Source: Buttiauxella gaviniae ATCC 51604 (lineage in GTDB: Bacteria > Pseudomonadota > Gammaproteobacteria > Enterobacterales > Enterobacteriaceae). From it: DNA of 64,000 nucleotides. The translations under genes were made by a program, and so were the position numbers. This document shows, one piece after another, positions 1 through 8,397 of the stretch. Position 1 is the first letter of the stretch, and each line of letters starts with the position of its first letter. The stretch lies in assembly GCF_001654835.1 (NCBI RefSeq), contig NZ_LXEP01000031.1, positions 62,001-126,000 on the forward strand. Direction: 5' to 3'. Below the pieces are notes generated by a model. It was not told the DNA's origin, did not search any database, and saw nothing but the letters and a program-made list of their open reading frames with translations.

Positions 1-225
1 TCTCATATTTGTGGCCTGTTTGCCCGCCGTGCGTTCAATGTTGAAGGCATTCTCTGCCTTCCTCTCCCACAGGGTGATCAGAGCCGAATCTGGCTACAAG
101 TGGCAGACGACCAGCGCCTTGAGCAGATGATTAGCCAGATCGACAAGCTTGAGGATGTGGTGCAAATCAGGCGTGATGCCGATGGCGCAGGCGTATTTGG
201 CAAGCTGACTGCGCTGGTGCAGTAA
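1..225 (+). CDS. ilvN: Acetolactate synthase I small (regulatory) subunit, 3' part
   Basis: The window opens inside this gene; 74 codons and a TAA stop remain. The protein is the regulatory subunit of acetohydroxyacid synthase I, which commits pyruvate to branched-chain amino acid synthesis and mediates valine feedback. The visible part carries the ACT-domain core: [14 protein letters not shown], then IWLQV and [17 protein letters not shown], which match E. coli IlvN closely. The last 12 or so residues differ from E. coli, as is common for this tail. The gene start, and ilvB which normally precedes it, lie outside the window. A BIME follows the stop. Identity is near certain from the sequence; the regulatory role is known for the family. 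Confidence 0.95.
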   Translation, partial: SHICGLFARRAFNVEGILCLPLPQGDQSRIWLQVADDQRLEQMISQIDKLEDVVQIRRDADGAGVFGKLTALVQ

Positions 226-232
226 AAAGATG

Positions 233-308
233 GTGTAAGGTGGATTAGCGCAAGCGACATCCACCGTTTATGCCGATGGTTTCGGATGTTGTTTCGCTAA
301 TCGGGCCT
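233..308. repeat. REP/BIME palindromic element
   Basis: Two REP-like units in inverted arrangement follow ilvN. One (236-265) has the core GGATTAGCGCAAGCGACATCC and the other (about 280-306) has GGATGTTGTTTCGCTAATC. Such elements sit in enterobacterial intergenic DNA and can stabilise the 3' end of upstream mRNA. The same core recurs at 16035-16114 and 49142-49176. The rest of this 312-base gene-free stretch (309-499) shows nothing else I can name. Confidence 0.8.
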
Positions 309-499
309 GGGGAAAGGTTTGTCATCAGTCTCATTATTCACTGCAATATCCCATCGTTTTTTCATAATCCTGAAAGCTTCTCGCAAAACCATTCATTGGT
401 TGAAATAAAGCCAACCTAAGTTCACCCATCCAGGATAGATTTGCCGGCACAGACGTTAAACGAACAAGAAGTGAGCTTGTTTGATGTGTTCCATTGGCA

Positions 500-513
500 T
501 ATGCTATGGCATA
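500..513 (+). promoter_or_regulatory. Probable vapBC operator
   Basis: An inverted repeat TATGC-TATG-GCATA lies 24 bases before the vapB start. VapB proteins bind palindromes overlapping their own promoter, so this is the likely autoregulatory operator. The assignment rests on position and symmetry only. Confidence 0.4.
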
Positions 514-537
514 GGCCGATGAGTGTCAGGAGATCCC

Positions 538-801
538 ATGGAACGCGTCGCAAAGCTTTTTAAAAACGGCAGAAACCAGGCGGTGAGGTTACCGGTGGAA
601 TTTGAGTTTGATACCGACAGGGTGTATATCCGCAAAGACAAGGACGGGAACGTGATTCTTTCAAAAACACCAGCTAAACCAGAAGGATGGGACAACGTTT
701 TTGCTTTATTGAAAAAAGCAAAAGTGCCGGGTAACTTCCTTGACGAGCAAGAACGTAACCAGGGTACTGCAGACCGAGATCCTTTCGCAGGGATGGACTG
801 A
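538..801 (+). CDS. vapB: VapB-family antitoxin
   Basis: An 87-residue antitoxin of the AbrB/MazE swapped-hairpin type. The N-terminal DNA-binding part reads MERVAKLFKNGRNQAVRLP, typical of VapB, followed by a strand FDTDRVYIRKDKDGNVILS. The C-terminal half (about residues 48-87) is the acidic and flexible toxin-binding segment. The start at 538 is preferred over an in-frame ATG at 523 because AGGAG at 528-532 is well placed for it. The toxin gene starts two bases after the stop, so the two are translated together. VapB would neutralise the VapC nuclease and repress the operon with it. Family assignment is firm; the exact subgroup is not. Confidence 0.85.
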   Translation: MERVAKLFKNGRNQAVRLPVEFEFDTDRVYIRKDKDGNVILSKTPAKPEGWDNVFALLKKAKVPGNFLDEQERNQGTADRDPFAGMD

Positions 802-803
802 CC

Positions 804-1193
804 ATGTATATGCTCGATACCAACACGGTGAGCTATCTTTTCCGCCAGCACCCAAAGGTGCTGGAAAAGCTTGCCCAAATGCGTCCTTTAGAAATCTGTA
901 TATCGAGTATCACGGAAGCTGAGTTGTTGTATGGCGTTGCTAAGCGCAAGAGCAAAGCCTTAACTGCTGCAGTGCAGGGTTTTCTGGAAACAGTCACCGT
1001 ATACGCCTGGGATAGTGAAGCCGCAAAATGCTACGGTCAGCTCCGCGCGGCAATGGAACAAAAAGGCCAAGTCATGGGCCACCTTGATCAGTTAATTGCC
1101 GCGCATGCCCTTAGCCGAAACGCGACGATTATCACCAGCGATCGTGCGTTTACTATGGTGGCGCGTTTGCGTGTCGAAGACTGGACGGTCTAA
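804..1193 (+). CDS. vapC: VapC-family PIN-domain toxin ribonuclease
   Basis: A 129-residue single PIN domain, the usual VapC size. The four acidic residues expected of the Mg-dependent active site can be placed: D5 in YMLDTN, E40 in TEAELLYG, D95 in GHLDQLIAAHA and D113 in IITSDRAF. All are intact, so the toxin looks functional. Enterobacterial VapC (MvpT) cleaves initiator tRNA; that target is known for relatives and is only inferred here. The gene follows vapB by two bases. A convergent anti-sigma gene begins its 3' end at 1248. Confidence 0.88.
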   Translation: MYMLDTNTVSYLFRQHPKVLEKLAQMRPLEICISSITEAELLYGVAKRKSKALTAAVQGFLETVTVYAWDSEAAKCYGQLRAAMEQKGQVMGHLDQLIAAHALSRNATIITSDRAFTMVARLRVEDWTV

Positions 1194-1247
1194 GCGTGCA
1201 CTTTGCAATTTTTGCCTGTGGGCAAGCAAAGTTGCTGCCTGCCTGAA

Positions 1248-2000
1248 CTAAGCTCCGATTGTACTTTGTAGCCGCTCGGCGACTTGACTGACTTGTTCCT
1301 CAGAACCATGCCCAATCACCATAAACTGGTGGTTCGCACTTGCCCAATAAACAATATTCATGCCGAGCCGTTGTTCGTTCATCTTTTGCATCCCGCGGCC
1401 TGAATTTTTTGTAATGCATAACGCCATAGGGCCGTGCACTACATCAAGCCAGGTAATTTGCGCAATTTTCTGGTTATCATATGCCAGCATTCGTGCGTTT
1501 TTTAATACAGCACCTGGTAGCGACAGACTCGAAGAGGAAAGAACGAGGCCTAGCTGCTCGCCCGTTGTCTGCAATTGCGCATCCATAGCCTGGTTTGATG
1601 GCGTTTCCGCCAGTGTTTCCGGCGTATAAAGCGCCATATACTGCGCAACTAATTCGCGCCAGTTATCTTCGGGTTGCGTTAAATGAATAATCACTCGATC
1701 GCCCACCACGCCAAGTGCCAGGAAACCGACCGCGGCTGCAATCAAATGCCGTCGCGAAACCCCTGAGGTTTTGCGAATTTCAGGAGGGAGGCGCTGTTGT
1801 AAGCGCTTAGCCGGGGCCATCTCCAGTAGCGGTTCAAAAGCCGTTTTAAAAGGCAGATTACTGCGTTCCAGTAAAGCCAGGCGCTGAGTAAGAGCCTCGT
1901 CCTCAATCAGCCGTTTTTCCAGATCTTTGCGCTGCGCATCACTGAGCTCATTATCCAGATACGCCACCAGCATTTCGTCCGAACCCAGCGGTAGGCTCAT
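1248..2000 (-). CDS. Membrane-anchored anti-sigma factor
   Basis: A 250-residue protein with a cytoplasmic anti-sigma N-terminus: DEMLVAYLDNELSDAQRKDLEKRL is the usual opening of ECF anti-sigma factors. There is no HxxxCxxC zinc motif. One membrane helix lies at about residues 85-106 (IAAAVGFLALGVVGDRVII), followed by a periplasmic domain of about 140 residues. Its start overlaps the sigma gene stop by ATGA, so the pair is translationally coupled. By analogy with other sigma/anti-sigma pairs it would hold the sigma factor at the membrane until an envelope signal arrives. The signal and the regulon cannot be read from the sequence. Confidence 0.82.
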   Translation of the reverse strand: MSLPLGSDEMLVAYLDNELSDAQRKDLEKRLIEDEALTQRLALLERSNLPFKTAFEPLLEMAPAKRLQQRLPPEIRKTSGVSRRHLIAAAVGFLALGVVGDRVIIHLTQPEDNWRELVAQYMALYTPETLAETPSNQAMDAQLQTTGEQLGLVLSSSSLSLPGAVLKNARMLAYDNQKIAQITWLDVVHGPMALCITKNSGRGMQKMNEQRLGMNIVYWASANHQFMVIGHGSEEQVSQVAERLQSTIGA

Positions 2001-2524
2001 GATTTCTCTCCTTTGATTTGCGGCGAGTCTGGCTGGAGTGAGTTGTCCTGAGCGAGGGTAAGGCGTGCAGTAGAAAGGCGGCTCATCACCGTGCCGACAG
2101 GCACATTTAGCACTTCAGCTGCTTCCCGGTAAGACAACTCTTCCACATACACCAAAAACACGGTATTCCGCTGGGCTTCCGGCAGACGATTAACCCGCTT
2201 CATGACATCGTTAGACCAAATAGGGGCGTCACTGTTTTCTTCGCCGACCAGTTCATCCACATCGACAAAACCTTGCCCACGGCGAATTTGCTGCGCCCGC
2301 ACTTCGTTAATCCAGATCGAATGCAAAATAGAGAACAGCCAGCGGTCCATACGACTGCCAGTGGCGTATTGTGAGGCGCGTTCGAGCGCCCGCACACAGG
2401 TTGCCTGAACGAGATCGTCCGCCACATCCCGCCGGTGTGAGAGCACCAGGCCGTAACGCCACAGGCGGGAGAGGTAGAGAGCGATTTCGTTGCGTATTGT
2501 CTCGCTGCTGATTTTTGCCTCCAG
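1997..2524 (-). CDS. ECF-family RNA polymerase sigma factor (non-AUG start likely)
   Basis: An ECF sigma factor of about 175 residues. Region 2 includes RDVADDLVQATCVRAL and DRWLFSILHSIW; region 4 includes LPEAQRNTVFLVYVEELSYREAAEVLNVPVGTVMSRL. The first GTG (2446) would cut off the start of region 2, because LYLSRLWRYGLVLS lies in frame just upstream. The only upstream codons before an in-frame TGA (2534-2536, the stop of the TPR gene) include CTG at 2524-2522, giving LEAKISSETIRNEI. I therefore propose the CTG start with translational coupling to the upstream gene. No good ribosome binding site is visible. The gene lies in a TPR-sigma-anti-sigma operon. The family is certain; the start is uncertain. 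Confidence 0.75.
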   Translation of the reverse strand: MEAKISSETIRNEIALYLSRLWRYGLVLSHRRDVADDLVQATCVRALERASQYATGSRMDRWLFSILHSIWINEVRAQQIRRGQGFVDVDELVGEENSDAPIWSNDVMKRVNRLPEAQRNTVFLVYVEELSYREAAEVLNVPVGTVMSRLSTARLTLAQDNSLQPDSPQIKGEKS

Positions 2525-2533
2525 AGGCGAATA

Positions 2534-3067
2534 TCAGGATTCCGGGTGGCCATCAATAGCTGCTGCCAGGTCACGATATTCTTCGCAACCTACGCCGCAC
2601 AGGGTTTTGATGGTCGCGAGTTGTTCGCGTGCTAAATCAGGACGATTTTTGATCATGTACGCTTCGCCCAGATATTCGCGAACTTTGGGGTATTTGGGAT
2701 CAAGCGCCACAGATTTTAAATAATAGCTGATGCCTTCATCCGTGCGGCCAAGCTTGCGGGTGGCGTAACCCCGGTAATTCAGCGCTTCGGCAGTATTGGG
2801 ATCTTTTAGCGTGTTGAGCATATCCAGTGCTTCCTGATAACGGTCCGCTTTTGCCAGCGCATAGGCGTAATCGGTACGCGCTTCATCGCCAATCATCCCG
2901 CCTTTATCGACCATGCAGGTTTTGGTTTTTGAGTCATAAATTTGCCCTTTCGGGCAGGTTGGCGGAGTGGGCTCGTCACTGCTGCCACCCATCGCCTGGG
3001 CATAGCCTGAAAGTAAAAAGAAACTGCTGACAACAGCAGGTAACAACCAGGGAGAAAAACGGTTCAT
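2534..3067 (-). CDS. Periplasmic TPR-repeat protein, first gene of the sigma operon
   Basis: A 177-residue protein with a clear signal peptide (MNRFSPWLLPAVV...SGYAQA, cleavage near residue 25). A short Cys pair motif CPKGQIYDSKTKTC follows at about residues 38-51. From about residue 65 there are tetratricopeptide repeats: ARTDYAYALAKADRYQEAL, AEALNYRGYATRKLGRTDEGI and KVREYLGEAYMIKNRPDLA. A second Cys pair (CGVGC) lies near the C-terminus. The ATG has GAGGGC upstream. It is the promoter-proximal gene, with the sigma and anti-sigma genes directly behind it. A periplasmic scaffold or sensor partner of the anti-sigma factor is a reasonable guess; no activity can be assigned. Confidence 0.8.
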   Translation of the reverse strand: MNRFSPWLLPAVVSSFFLLSGYAQAMGGSSDEPTPPTCPKGQIYDSKTKTCMVDKGGMIGDEARTDYAYALAKADRYQEALDMLNTLKDPNTAEALNYRGYATRKLGRTDEGISYYLKSVALDPKYPKVREYLGEAYMIKNRPDLAREQLATIKTLCGVGCEEYRDLAAAIDGHPES

Positions 3068-3183
3068 GGTAAAGCCCTCGTGGTGTTCGGTATGCAGTGA
3101 ACACTTGGGGATGAGGGTTTATTCGATTTATTTTTACGCGATAAGGATTGCTCTTAGTTGTCAGCAGACCTGGATTCAACTTC

Positions 3184-3189
3184 TATACT
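3184..3189 (+). promoter_or_regulatory. osmC -10 element, RpoS-like
   Basis: TATACT, within CTATACTTA, lies 34 bases before the osmC start. C before the hexamer and TA after it match the extended -10 preferred by sigma S. E. coli osmC is RpoS-dependent, which fits. No -35 element at good spacing is obvious. Confidence 0.55.
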
Positions 3190-3222
3190 TATGCTTTGCA
3201 TAAATAAAACAGGAGCACAAAG

Positions 3223-3651
3223 ATGACGATTCATAAGAAAGGGCAGGCTCACTGGGAAGGTGACATTAAACGCGGTAAAGGCACCGTCTCTACCGAGAGC
3301 GGCGCATTGAAAGAACAGCCATATGGTTTTAATACCCGCTTTGAAGGCGCAGCAGGTACCAATCCAGAAGAGCTAATTGGTGCCGCACATGCAGCCTGTT
3401 TCTCGATGGCGCTCTCGCTAATGCTTGGCGAAGAGGGCTACACAGCAGAAAGCATTGACACGGTAGCCGATGTTTCACTGGATAAAACCGACGGTGGTTT
3501 CGCCATCACTAAAATCGCACTGACCAGTACGGTAAAAGTGCCGAATGCAGATAGCGCTAAATTCGACCAGATTATTCAAAAAGCCAAAGCGGGTTGTCCG
3601 GTTTCACAATTGATGAAAGCTGAAATCACCCTCGATTACAAACTCAACTAA
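3223..3651 (+). CDS. osmC: Osmotically inducible peroxiredoxin OsmC
   Basis: A 142-residue thiol peroxidase that reduces organic hydroperoxides in the cytoplasm. The sequence is nearly that of E. coli OsmC (143 residues), beginning [20 protein letters not shown]. The peroxidatic Cys59 lies in [11 protein letters not shown] and the resolving cysteine in [16 protein letters not shown] precedes the ATG at 3211-3215. The gene stands alone and has a sigma-S-type -10 element, consistent with osmotic and stationary-phase induction in E. coli. An inverted repeat follows the stop. Confidence 0.97.
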   Translation: MTIHKKGQAHWEGDIKRGKGTVSTESGALKEQPYGFNTRFEGAAGTNPEELIGAAHAACFSMALSLMLGEEGYTAESIDTVADVSLDKTDGGFAITKIALTSTVKVPNADSAKFDQIIQKAKAGCPVSQLMKAEITLDYKLN

Positions 3652-3662
3652 CGTTCTCTACA

Positions 3663-3691
3663 CGCTGCCCCGATGAATTTCGGCGGCAGCG
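3663..3691 (+). terminator. Stem-loop after osmC
   Basis: CGCTGCC (3663-3669) pairs with GGCAGCG (3685-3691). The following GTTGTGCCATTT is only partly T-rich, so this is a weak or Rho-assisted terminator candidate. Confidence 0.45.
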
Positions 3692-3820
3692 TTGTGCCAT
3701 TTATTTCCATCCTGGAAGATATGCCGCAAAGCTGACCCCCCCTTCGAACTTCACTCGCTGTATTCTTTGGACCTGCTGTAGCCTGCTGCGCAAATAGCTT
3801 TTTCGCGCAAAATTTATTCA

Positions 3821-3848
3821 TTGACTGCTGTGGTATTAAAGCTACAAT
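3821..3848 (+). promoter_or_regulatory. Sigma-70 promoter of the RelE/HigB-like toxin operon
   Basis: TTGACT (3821-3826) and TACAAT (3843-3848) are separated by 16 bases, a near-consensus promoter. The expected start of transcription lies about 10 bases before the toxin ATG at 3864. The ribosome binding site AGGGG is at 3851-3855, so the leader is very short. Confidence 0.65.
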
Positions 3849-3863
3849 CGAGGGGCTTCAGGG

Positions 3864-4193
3864 ATGAACATCATTAAGTATTACAAATTGCAAAATGGCA
3901 GGGTTCCATTTGATGAGTGGTTAAGGGTGTTAAGGGATGCACGCGCTAAAACAAAAATCGTTCAACGAATTGACCAGTTAGCGCTCAATAACCCAGGTGA
4001 CCATAAGCCTTGCAGGCAAGGCGTTTGGGAAATGCGCATTGATGAAGGGCCGGGCTACAGAATTTATTACGCCCATGAAGGCAAGAATACTTATCTGTTA
4101 CTGCTCGGTGGTGATAAACGCAAACAGCAGGTGGATATCGACCAGGCTGTGGCGTGGTGGCAAGAACATCGGGAGTCAGAAAATGAAATTTAA
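3864..4193 (+). CDS. RelE/HigB-superfamily toxin
   Basis: A 109-residue basic protein of the phage-derived Gp49-like/HigB group (addiction module killer protein). Key stretches are VPFDEWLRVLRDARAKTKIVQRI, GVWEMRIDEGPGYRIYY and LLLLGGDKRKQQVDIDQA; the WEMR-GPGYRIYY strand is the usual RelE-fold core. It precedes the antitoxin, as in higBA-type loci, and overlaps it by 11 bases. Relatives are ribosome-dependent mRNA endonucleases; that activity is inferred. A strong promoter with a very short leader lies just upstream. Confidence 0.85.
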   Translation: MNIIKYYKLQNGRVPFDEWLRVLRDARAKTKIVQRIDQLALNNPGDHKPCRQGVWEMRIDEGPGYRIYYAHEGKNTYLLLLGGDKRKQQVDIDQAVAWWQEHRESENEI

Positions 4194-4485
4194 CGAGTTT
4201 GACCAAACTGTTATTGAAATGCTTCAAGAAGATCCCGCCTTTGCCGTTGAATATATAAAAGGGGCATTTGCGGGCCTGGATGAAGAAAACGGTGAAGTGT
4301 TATTCCTGCTGGCTTTACGCCGCCTTGTAGAAGCTCGAGGCGGGGTGAGCAAAATTGCCGCCGAAACCAAACTGAATCGCGAAACACTCTACAGAACGCT
4401 TTCCGAACGCGGTAACCCGACCATCAGCACCACTAAAAAAATCATTAATGCTGCGGGAATCAGTTTTGCGGAGCTGACGAATTAA
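4183..4485 (+). CDS. HTH antitoxin partner of the RelE/HigB-like toxin
   Basis: A 100-residue protein with a C-terminal helix-turn-helix: VSKIAAETKLNRETLYRTLSERGNPTISTTKKIINAAG (about residues 57-94). This is the layout of the putative addiction module antidote family. The ATG at 4183 lies inside the toxin gene; a longer reading from 3997 in the same frame is rejected as shadow. The N-terminal region (about residues 1-50) probably binds the toxin. It most likely represses its own operon, as related antitoxins do. A strong stem-loop follows the stop. Confidence 0.85.
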   Translation: MKFNEFDQTVIEMLQEDPAFAVEYIKGAFAGLDEENGEVLFLLALRRLVEARGGVSKIAAETKLNRETLYRTLSERGNPTISTTKKIINAAGISFAELTN

Positions 4486-4491
4486 GTGGAA

Positions 4492-4530
4492 ATGCTCGCC
4501 ACTTACAACCTGGCGAGCATCAGTTTATTT
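4492..4530 (+). terminator. Rho-independent terminator after the toxin-antitoxin operon
   Basis: A perfect 10-bp stem, ATGCTCGCCA (4492-4501) with TGGCGAGCAT (4511-4520), is followed by CAGTTTATTT. The convergent lldD gene ends at 4529, so the stem may serve both directions. Confidence 0.7.
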
Positions 4531-5710
4531 AAAACCCAACCGCCATACTTTGTGGCGAAAGAATATCTTTCAGCCCTTCGCGCACCAGCAACTCAGGGCT
4601 GATTTCAGAAATAGATTTTGCACCGGTTAGCGTCATCGCCACGCGCATCTCTTTCTCGATTAAGTTCAGCAAGTTGGTGACACCCGCCTGGCCGTGGGTT
4701 GCCAGTGCATACAGATAAGCGCGACCTAACAGGCAAGTATCGGCTCCGAGCGCAATCATGCGCACCACGTCCAGCCCACTGCGGATACCGCTATCGGCAA
4801 GAATCGCGATATCACCTTTGACAGCGTCAGCAATGGCGGGTAGGGCGCGACACGATGACAGCACGCCGTCGAGCTGACGACCCCCGTGGTTTGACACCAC
4901 AATCCCGTCAGCCCCGAAGCGCACCGCATCTTTGGCATCTTGCGGGTCGAGAATACCCTTGATGATCATCGGACCATCCCAGAACTCACGAATCCACTCC
5001 AGGTCACTCCAGGAAATCGACGGGTCGAAATTATTCGCCAGCCAGCCAATATAATCTTCAAGTCCGGTCGGTTTACCCAGATAAGCTGAGATATTCCCTA
5101 AATCATGCGGGCGACCGTTCAGGCCCACGTCCCACGCCCATTGTGGATGTGTCACGGCCTGCCAGTAACGGCGCAGTGCGGCATGTTGCCCGCTCATGCC
5201 GGAATGCGCATCGCGATAACGTGCGCCTGGCGTCGGCATATCAACGGTAAACACCAGCGTCGAACAGCCAGCGGCTTTGGCGCGCTCCAGCGCATTGCGC
5301 ATAAAACCACGGTCTTTTAAAACATACAGCTGGAACCACATTGGCCGGTCAATGGCAGGTGCCACTTCTTCAATCGGGCAGACAGAAACGGTAGAAAGTG
5401 TAAACGGAATGCCTTTTGCGGCTGCCGCTTTTGCCGCTTGTACTTCACCACGGCGGGCATACATTCCGCACAAACCAACCGGCGCGAGCGCTACCGGCAT
5501 CGATAGGGTTTCATTAAACAGTTTGGTCTCAAGGCTCAATGCCGACATGTTTTTCAACACGCGCTGCTTTAACGCCACCTGCGCAAGGTCATCAACGTTG
5601 CGACGTAGCGTGTGTTCGGCATAGGCCCCGCCGTCAATATAATGGAATAGGAATGGCGGCAAAATGCGTTTTGCCGCGGCGCGGTAGTCTGATGCAGCTG
5701 AAATAATCAT
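4529..5710 (-). CDS. lldD: L-lactate dehydrogenase (FMN, quinone-linked)
   Basis: A 393-residue FMN-dependent alpha-hydroxy-acid dehydrogenase that oxidises L-lactate to pyruvate at the inner membrane and feeds electrons to quinone. The sequence follows E. coli LldD (396 residues): [29 protein letters not shown] at the start, the active-site stretch [14 protein letters not shown] with the catalytic His, and the FMN phosphate site [26 protein letters not shown]. It is the last gene of lldPRD, and its ATG overlaps the lldR stop (ATGA). Expression is expected to follow LldR and the operators at 8191 and 8317. Confidence 0.97.
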   Translation of the reverse strand: MIISAASDYRAAAKRILPPFLFHYIDGGAYAEHTLRRNVDDLAQVALKQRVLKNMSALSLETKLFNETLSMPVALAPVGLCGMYARRGEVQAAKAAAAKGIPFTLSTVSVCPIEEVAPAIDRPMWFQLYVLKDRGFMRNALERAKAAGCSTLVFTVDMPTPGARYRDAHSGMSGQHAALRRYWQAVTHPQWAWDVGLNGRPHDLGNISAYLGKPTGLEDYIGWLANNFDPSISWSDLEWIREFWDGPMIIKGILDPQDAKDAVRFGADGIVVSNHGGRQLDGVLSSCRALPAIADAVKGDIAILADSGIRSGLDVVRMIALGADTCLLGRAYLYALATHGQAGVTNLLNLIEKEMRVAMTLTGAKSISEISPELLVREGLKDILSPQSMAVGF

Positions 5711-6492
5711 GGATTTTCGTCCCTTGTTACGTCGGTATCTTCATCGGGCAGGCGGGTAATTCGCGCCTGTCGGGCTTCATCTTCATGCAGGGTTTTAATC
5801 GTGGTATGGACAAACCCAAGGTGTGTTTTTGCGGCAAGGCGCGCACGTTCCGGGTCGCCTGCCAGAATGGCCTGCAATAGTTCGTTATGCTGTTCGGTGA
5901 GACCGGCAAAAATTGCCGGTACGGTGTACATGCGCTGGCGGCTATGCATCACTGATGATTGCAGCAGGTCAAAAAATCCGCGCATTGTCTGGAGCAATAC
6001 GATGTTGTGAGAGGCTTCGGCAATAGCCAGGTGGAAGCGCACGTCGGCCTGGGCTGCGAGATCTGGGTCATCGCTCTCTTTGAATTTCACGGTTGCGTCA
6101 AAGCAGGCGATTAGCTTCTCTTTGTCGGCAGGTGTTGCCCGCTGAGCTGCGTACCACGCAGTACTGGCTTCTATCGCATGGCGTGCTTCTAAAATGTCGT
6201 AGCGATAGTTGGGGTCATCTTCCACCAGCGTTTTTAGTGGCTGTACGATGCGTTGTTCCGACCACGCCTGGACTTCATAGCGCACAAAGGTGCCGCCGCC
6301 GCGACGGCTAATCAGAATACCTTCGCTAATCAGCTTTTGAATCGCCTCGCGAATCGATGAGCGTGAGACACCCATTTCAGCCGCAAGCTGGCGTTCGGCG
6401 GGCAACCGCATGCCCGCCTCCAGATTACGTTCGCTAATCAGTGCTTTTACGCGCTCGACCAGATGGTCGGCCAGGCGCAGGTGCGTCGTCAT
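5707..6492 (-). CDS. lldR: GntR/FCD-family regulator of the L-lactate operon
   Basis: A 261-residue regulator. The N-terminal winged helix (about residues 8-70) contains [44 protein letters not shown], the standard GntR signature. The C-terminal FCD domain carries the metal and ligand residues ([37 protein letters not shown]). In E. coli LldR represses or activates lldPRD depending on L-lactate. It sits between lldP and lldD; the ATG overlaps the lldP TAA by one base and the stop overlaps the lldD start by four. Two matching palindromes lie upstream of lldP. Confidence 0.95.
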   Translation of the reverse strand: MTTHLRLADHLVERVKALISERNLEAGMRLPAERQLAAEMGVSRSSIREAIQKLISEGILISRRGGGTFVRYEVQAWSEQRIVQPLKTLVEDDPNYRYDILEARHAIEASTAWYAAQRATPADKEKLIACFDATVKFKESDDPDLAAQADVRFHLAIAEASHNIVLLQTMRGFFDLLQSSVMHSRQRMYTVPAIFAGLTEQHNELLQAILAGDPERARLAAKTHLGFVHTTIKTLHEDEARQARITRLPDEDTDVTRDENP

Positions 6493-8147
6493 TAAGGGAT
6501 CATCCAGGTTAAGACATAGGCCTGTAGTGTAGTAATTACGCCAACCATGCAGGTGAAAATCAGGCTGTGTTTAACGGTGAAGCGGAACAGATCCGACTCT
6601 CTACCCACAAGCCCTACGGCTGCACAGGCGATGGCGATAGACTGTGGAGAAATCATCTTCCCGGTTACGCCTCCAGTGGTGTTAGCGGCAACCAGCAGCA
6701 AGTCCGACACACCAATTTGTTGTGCGGTCGTGGCCTGCAACGCGGCGAACAAGGCGTTTGATGAAGTATCTGAGCCCGTCAGGAACACGCCCAGCCAGCC
6801 GAGGAATGGCGAGAAGAAAGTAAATGCGTGGCCGGTGTGCGCCAGCGCCAGGGCGAGAGTTGCCGAAAGGCCGGAGTAGTTGGAGATAAATGCGAATGCC
6901 AACACCATGCCGATGGAGTAAATCGGCAGCGCCAGCTCTTTGAGCGTTTCACCGAAGGTTTCGATGGCCGCTTTCGGTTTCATGCGCAGATAAACGATGG
7001 AGATAAGTGCTGCAACCAGAATCGCGGTGCCGGTTGCGGAGAACCAGTCAAATTTATACACCGCCGCGTAGGCCATGCTTTCGGCGACAACCGGTGGCAT
7101 TTTGGCGACCATTTTGTCGAGGAATGGCACTGAGACGTTAAATACCCAATCAGCCATGGCACCGCCTGGTGCAAACAGCGCTTTAAACGGCGGGATGCTC
7201 CAAAGTGTGACGGTTGCAGTCAGGAAGATAAACGGCATCCAGGCGCGAACTACCTGGCCCGCGCTGTAGTTTTTGCGAGCCAGAGTCTGGTCGGTAACTG
7301 ATGCGCCAATATCGCCAAAACGGAAGATGCGAACCGGCTTCCAGACGCGCAGAAATGCGGTCAAACACACCAGCGAAACCAGCGATGAGATAATGTCCGG
7401 AAGCTCTGGCCCTAAGAAGTTTGAGCTGAGGAATTGCGCAATAGCAAACGAACCACCGGCCACAATAACCGCAGGCCACGTCTCCTTAATACCGCGCCAG
7501 CCGTCCATAATCGCCATAATCCAGAACAGCACAATCATGGTCAGGAACGGCAACTGGCGGCCCACCATTTGGCCGATTTCAAAACTATCGAGGCCGGTGA
7601 CCTGGCCTGCGACAATAATGGGAATCCCCATGGCACCAAACGCTACTGGTGCGGTGTTCACAATCAGGCAAAGACCTGCGGCATACAGCGGGTTAAAGCC
7701 GAGGCCAACCAGTAATGCGGCGGTAATCGCCACTGGCGCACCGAAACCCGCAGCCCCTTCAAGAAACGCGCCGAAGGAAAAACCGACGATCAGCATTTGC
7801 AGGCGCTGGTCAGGCGTAATGGAAAGAATCGACGAACGGATAATGTCGAACTGCCCGGTTTTTACCGAGATTTTATAGACGAAAACGGCGGCGATAATAA
7901 TCCAGGCAATCGGCCAGAGTCCGTAGAAGAAGCCGTACACAACTGACGACAATGCGCGGTCAACCGGCATACGGTAGAAAAGTAACGCCACTAATAGCGC
8001 CAGGACCACAGTAATGGTGGCGGCGGTGTAGCCCTTCATGCGCAGTTTAATCAGTGCGAAGAAGAAGAAAATAATCGGAATAGCGGCGATGAGGCTTGAT
8101 AGCCATATGTTACCTGCGGGGTCATAGACTTGTTGCCAGGCTTGCAT
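6492..8147 (-). CDS. lldP: L-lactate permease
   Basis: A 551-residue polytopic permease of the LctP family that imports L-lactate (and related 2-hydroxy acids) with protons. The length equals that of E. coli LldP. Stretches such as [60 protein letters not shown] and [17 protein letters not shown] are family hallmarks. The reading frame stays open 38 codons further upstream, but the ATG at 8147 with GGAGA before it gives the family N-terminus [19 protein letters not shown]. First gene of lldPRD. Confidence 0.96.
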   Translation of the reverse strand: MQAWQQVYDPAGNIWLSSLIAAIPIIFFFFALIKLRMKGYTAATITVVLALLVALLFYRMPVDRALSSVVYGFFYGLWPIAWIIIAAVFVYKISVKTGQFDIIRSSILSITPDQRLQMLIVGFSFGAFLEGAAGFGAPVAITAALLVGLGFNPLYAAGLCLIVNTAPVAFGAMGIPIIVAGQVTGLDSFEIGQMVGRQLPFLTMIVLFWIMAIMDGWRGIKETWPAVIVAGGSFAIAQFLSSNFLGPELPDIISSLVSLVCLTAFLRVWKPVRIFRFGDIGASVTDQTLARKNYSAGQVVRAWMPFIFLTATVTLWSIPPFKALFAPGGAMADWVFNVSVPFLDKMVAKMPPVVAESMAYAAVYKFDWFSATGTAILVAALISIVYLRMKPKAAIETFGETLKELALPIYSIGMVLAFAFISNYSGLSATLALALAHTGHAFTFFSPFLGWLGVFLTGSDTSSNALFAALQATTAQQIGVSDLLLVAANTTGGVTGKMISPQSIAIACAAVGLVGRESDLFRFTVKHSLIFTCMVGVITTLQAYVLTWMIP

Positions 8148-8190
8148 GCAGGACTCTCCAGAACGTGATGTGCTTATTATTTTTCGCTTA

Positions 8191-8205
8191 ATTGGTAGGA
8201 CCAAT
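8191..8205. promoter_or_regulatory. LldR operator, proximal copy
   Basis: ATTGGTAGGACCAAT is a perfect inverted repeat (ATTGGT-AGG-ACCAAT) 44 bases upstream of the lldP start. It resembles the operators bound by LldR in E. coli and is identical to the copy at 8317. Confidence 0.8.
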
Positions 8206-8316
8206 ATTGCGATGTAGGGTAGATAATGCGTAAAGGTTAATCTTTTGTTAATTAATGGCAATATTGGTGTTGCGCTTTTTTGCCGTTATGCACAAAGAGG
8301 TCACGTTTTTGGCTGG

Positions 8317-8331
8317 ATTGGTAGGACCAAT
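8317..8331. promoter_or_regulatory. LldR operator, distal copy
   Basis: A second identical ATTGGTAGGACCAAT lies 126 bases from the first, centre to centre. The lldP promoter should lie between the two copies, the arrangement known for E. coli, where LldR is thought to loop the DNA. I could not assign the -10/-35 boxes with confidence. Confidence 0.8.
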
Positions 8332-8363
8332 ATTGGAAGGGGAGAGGGCCTGGAGAATACGAT

Positions 8364-8392
8364 TTCCCCCTCGCCAGAAAAGTGAGGGGGAA
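8364..8392 (-). terminator. Stem-loop after the PepSY gene
   Basis: TTCCCCCTC (8364-8372) pairs perfectly with GAGGGGGAA (8384-8392). It lies just past the stop of the minus-strand gene ending at 8398. The run after the stem is not T-rich, so it could equally be a small intergenic repeat. Confidence 0.45.
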
Positions 8393-8397
8393 GGGAA

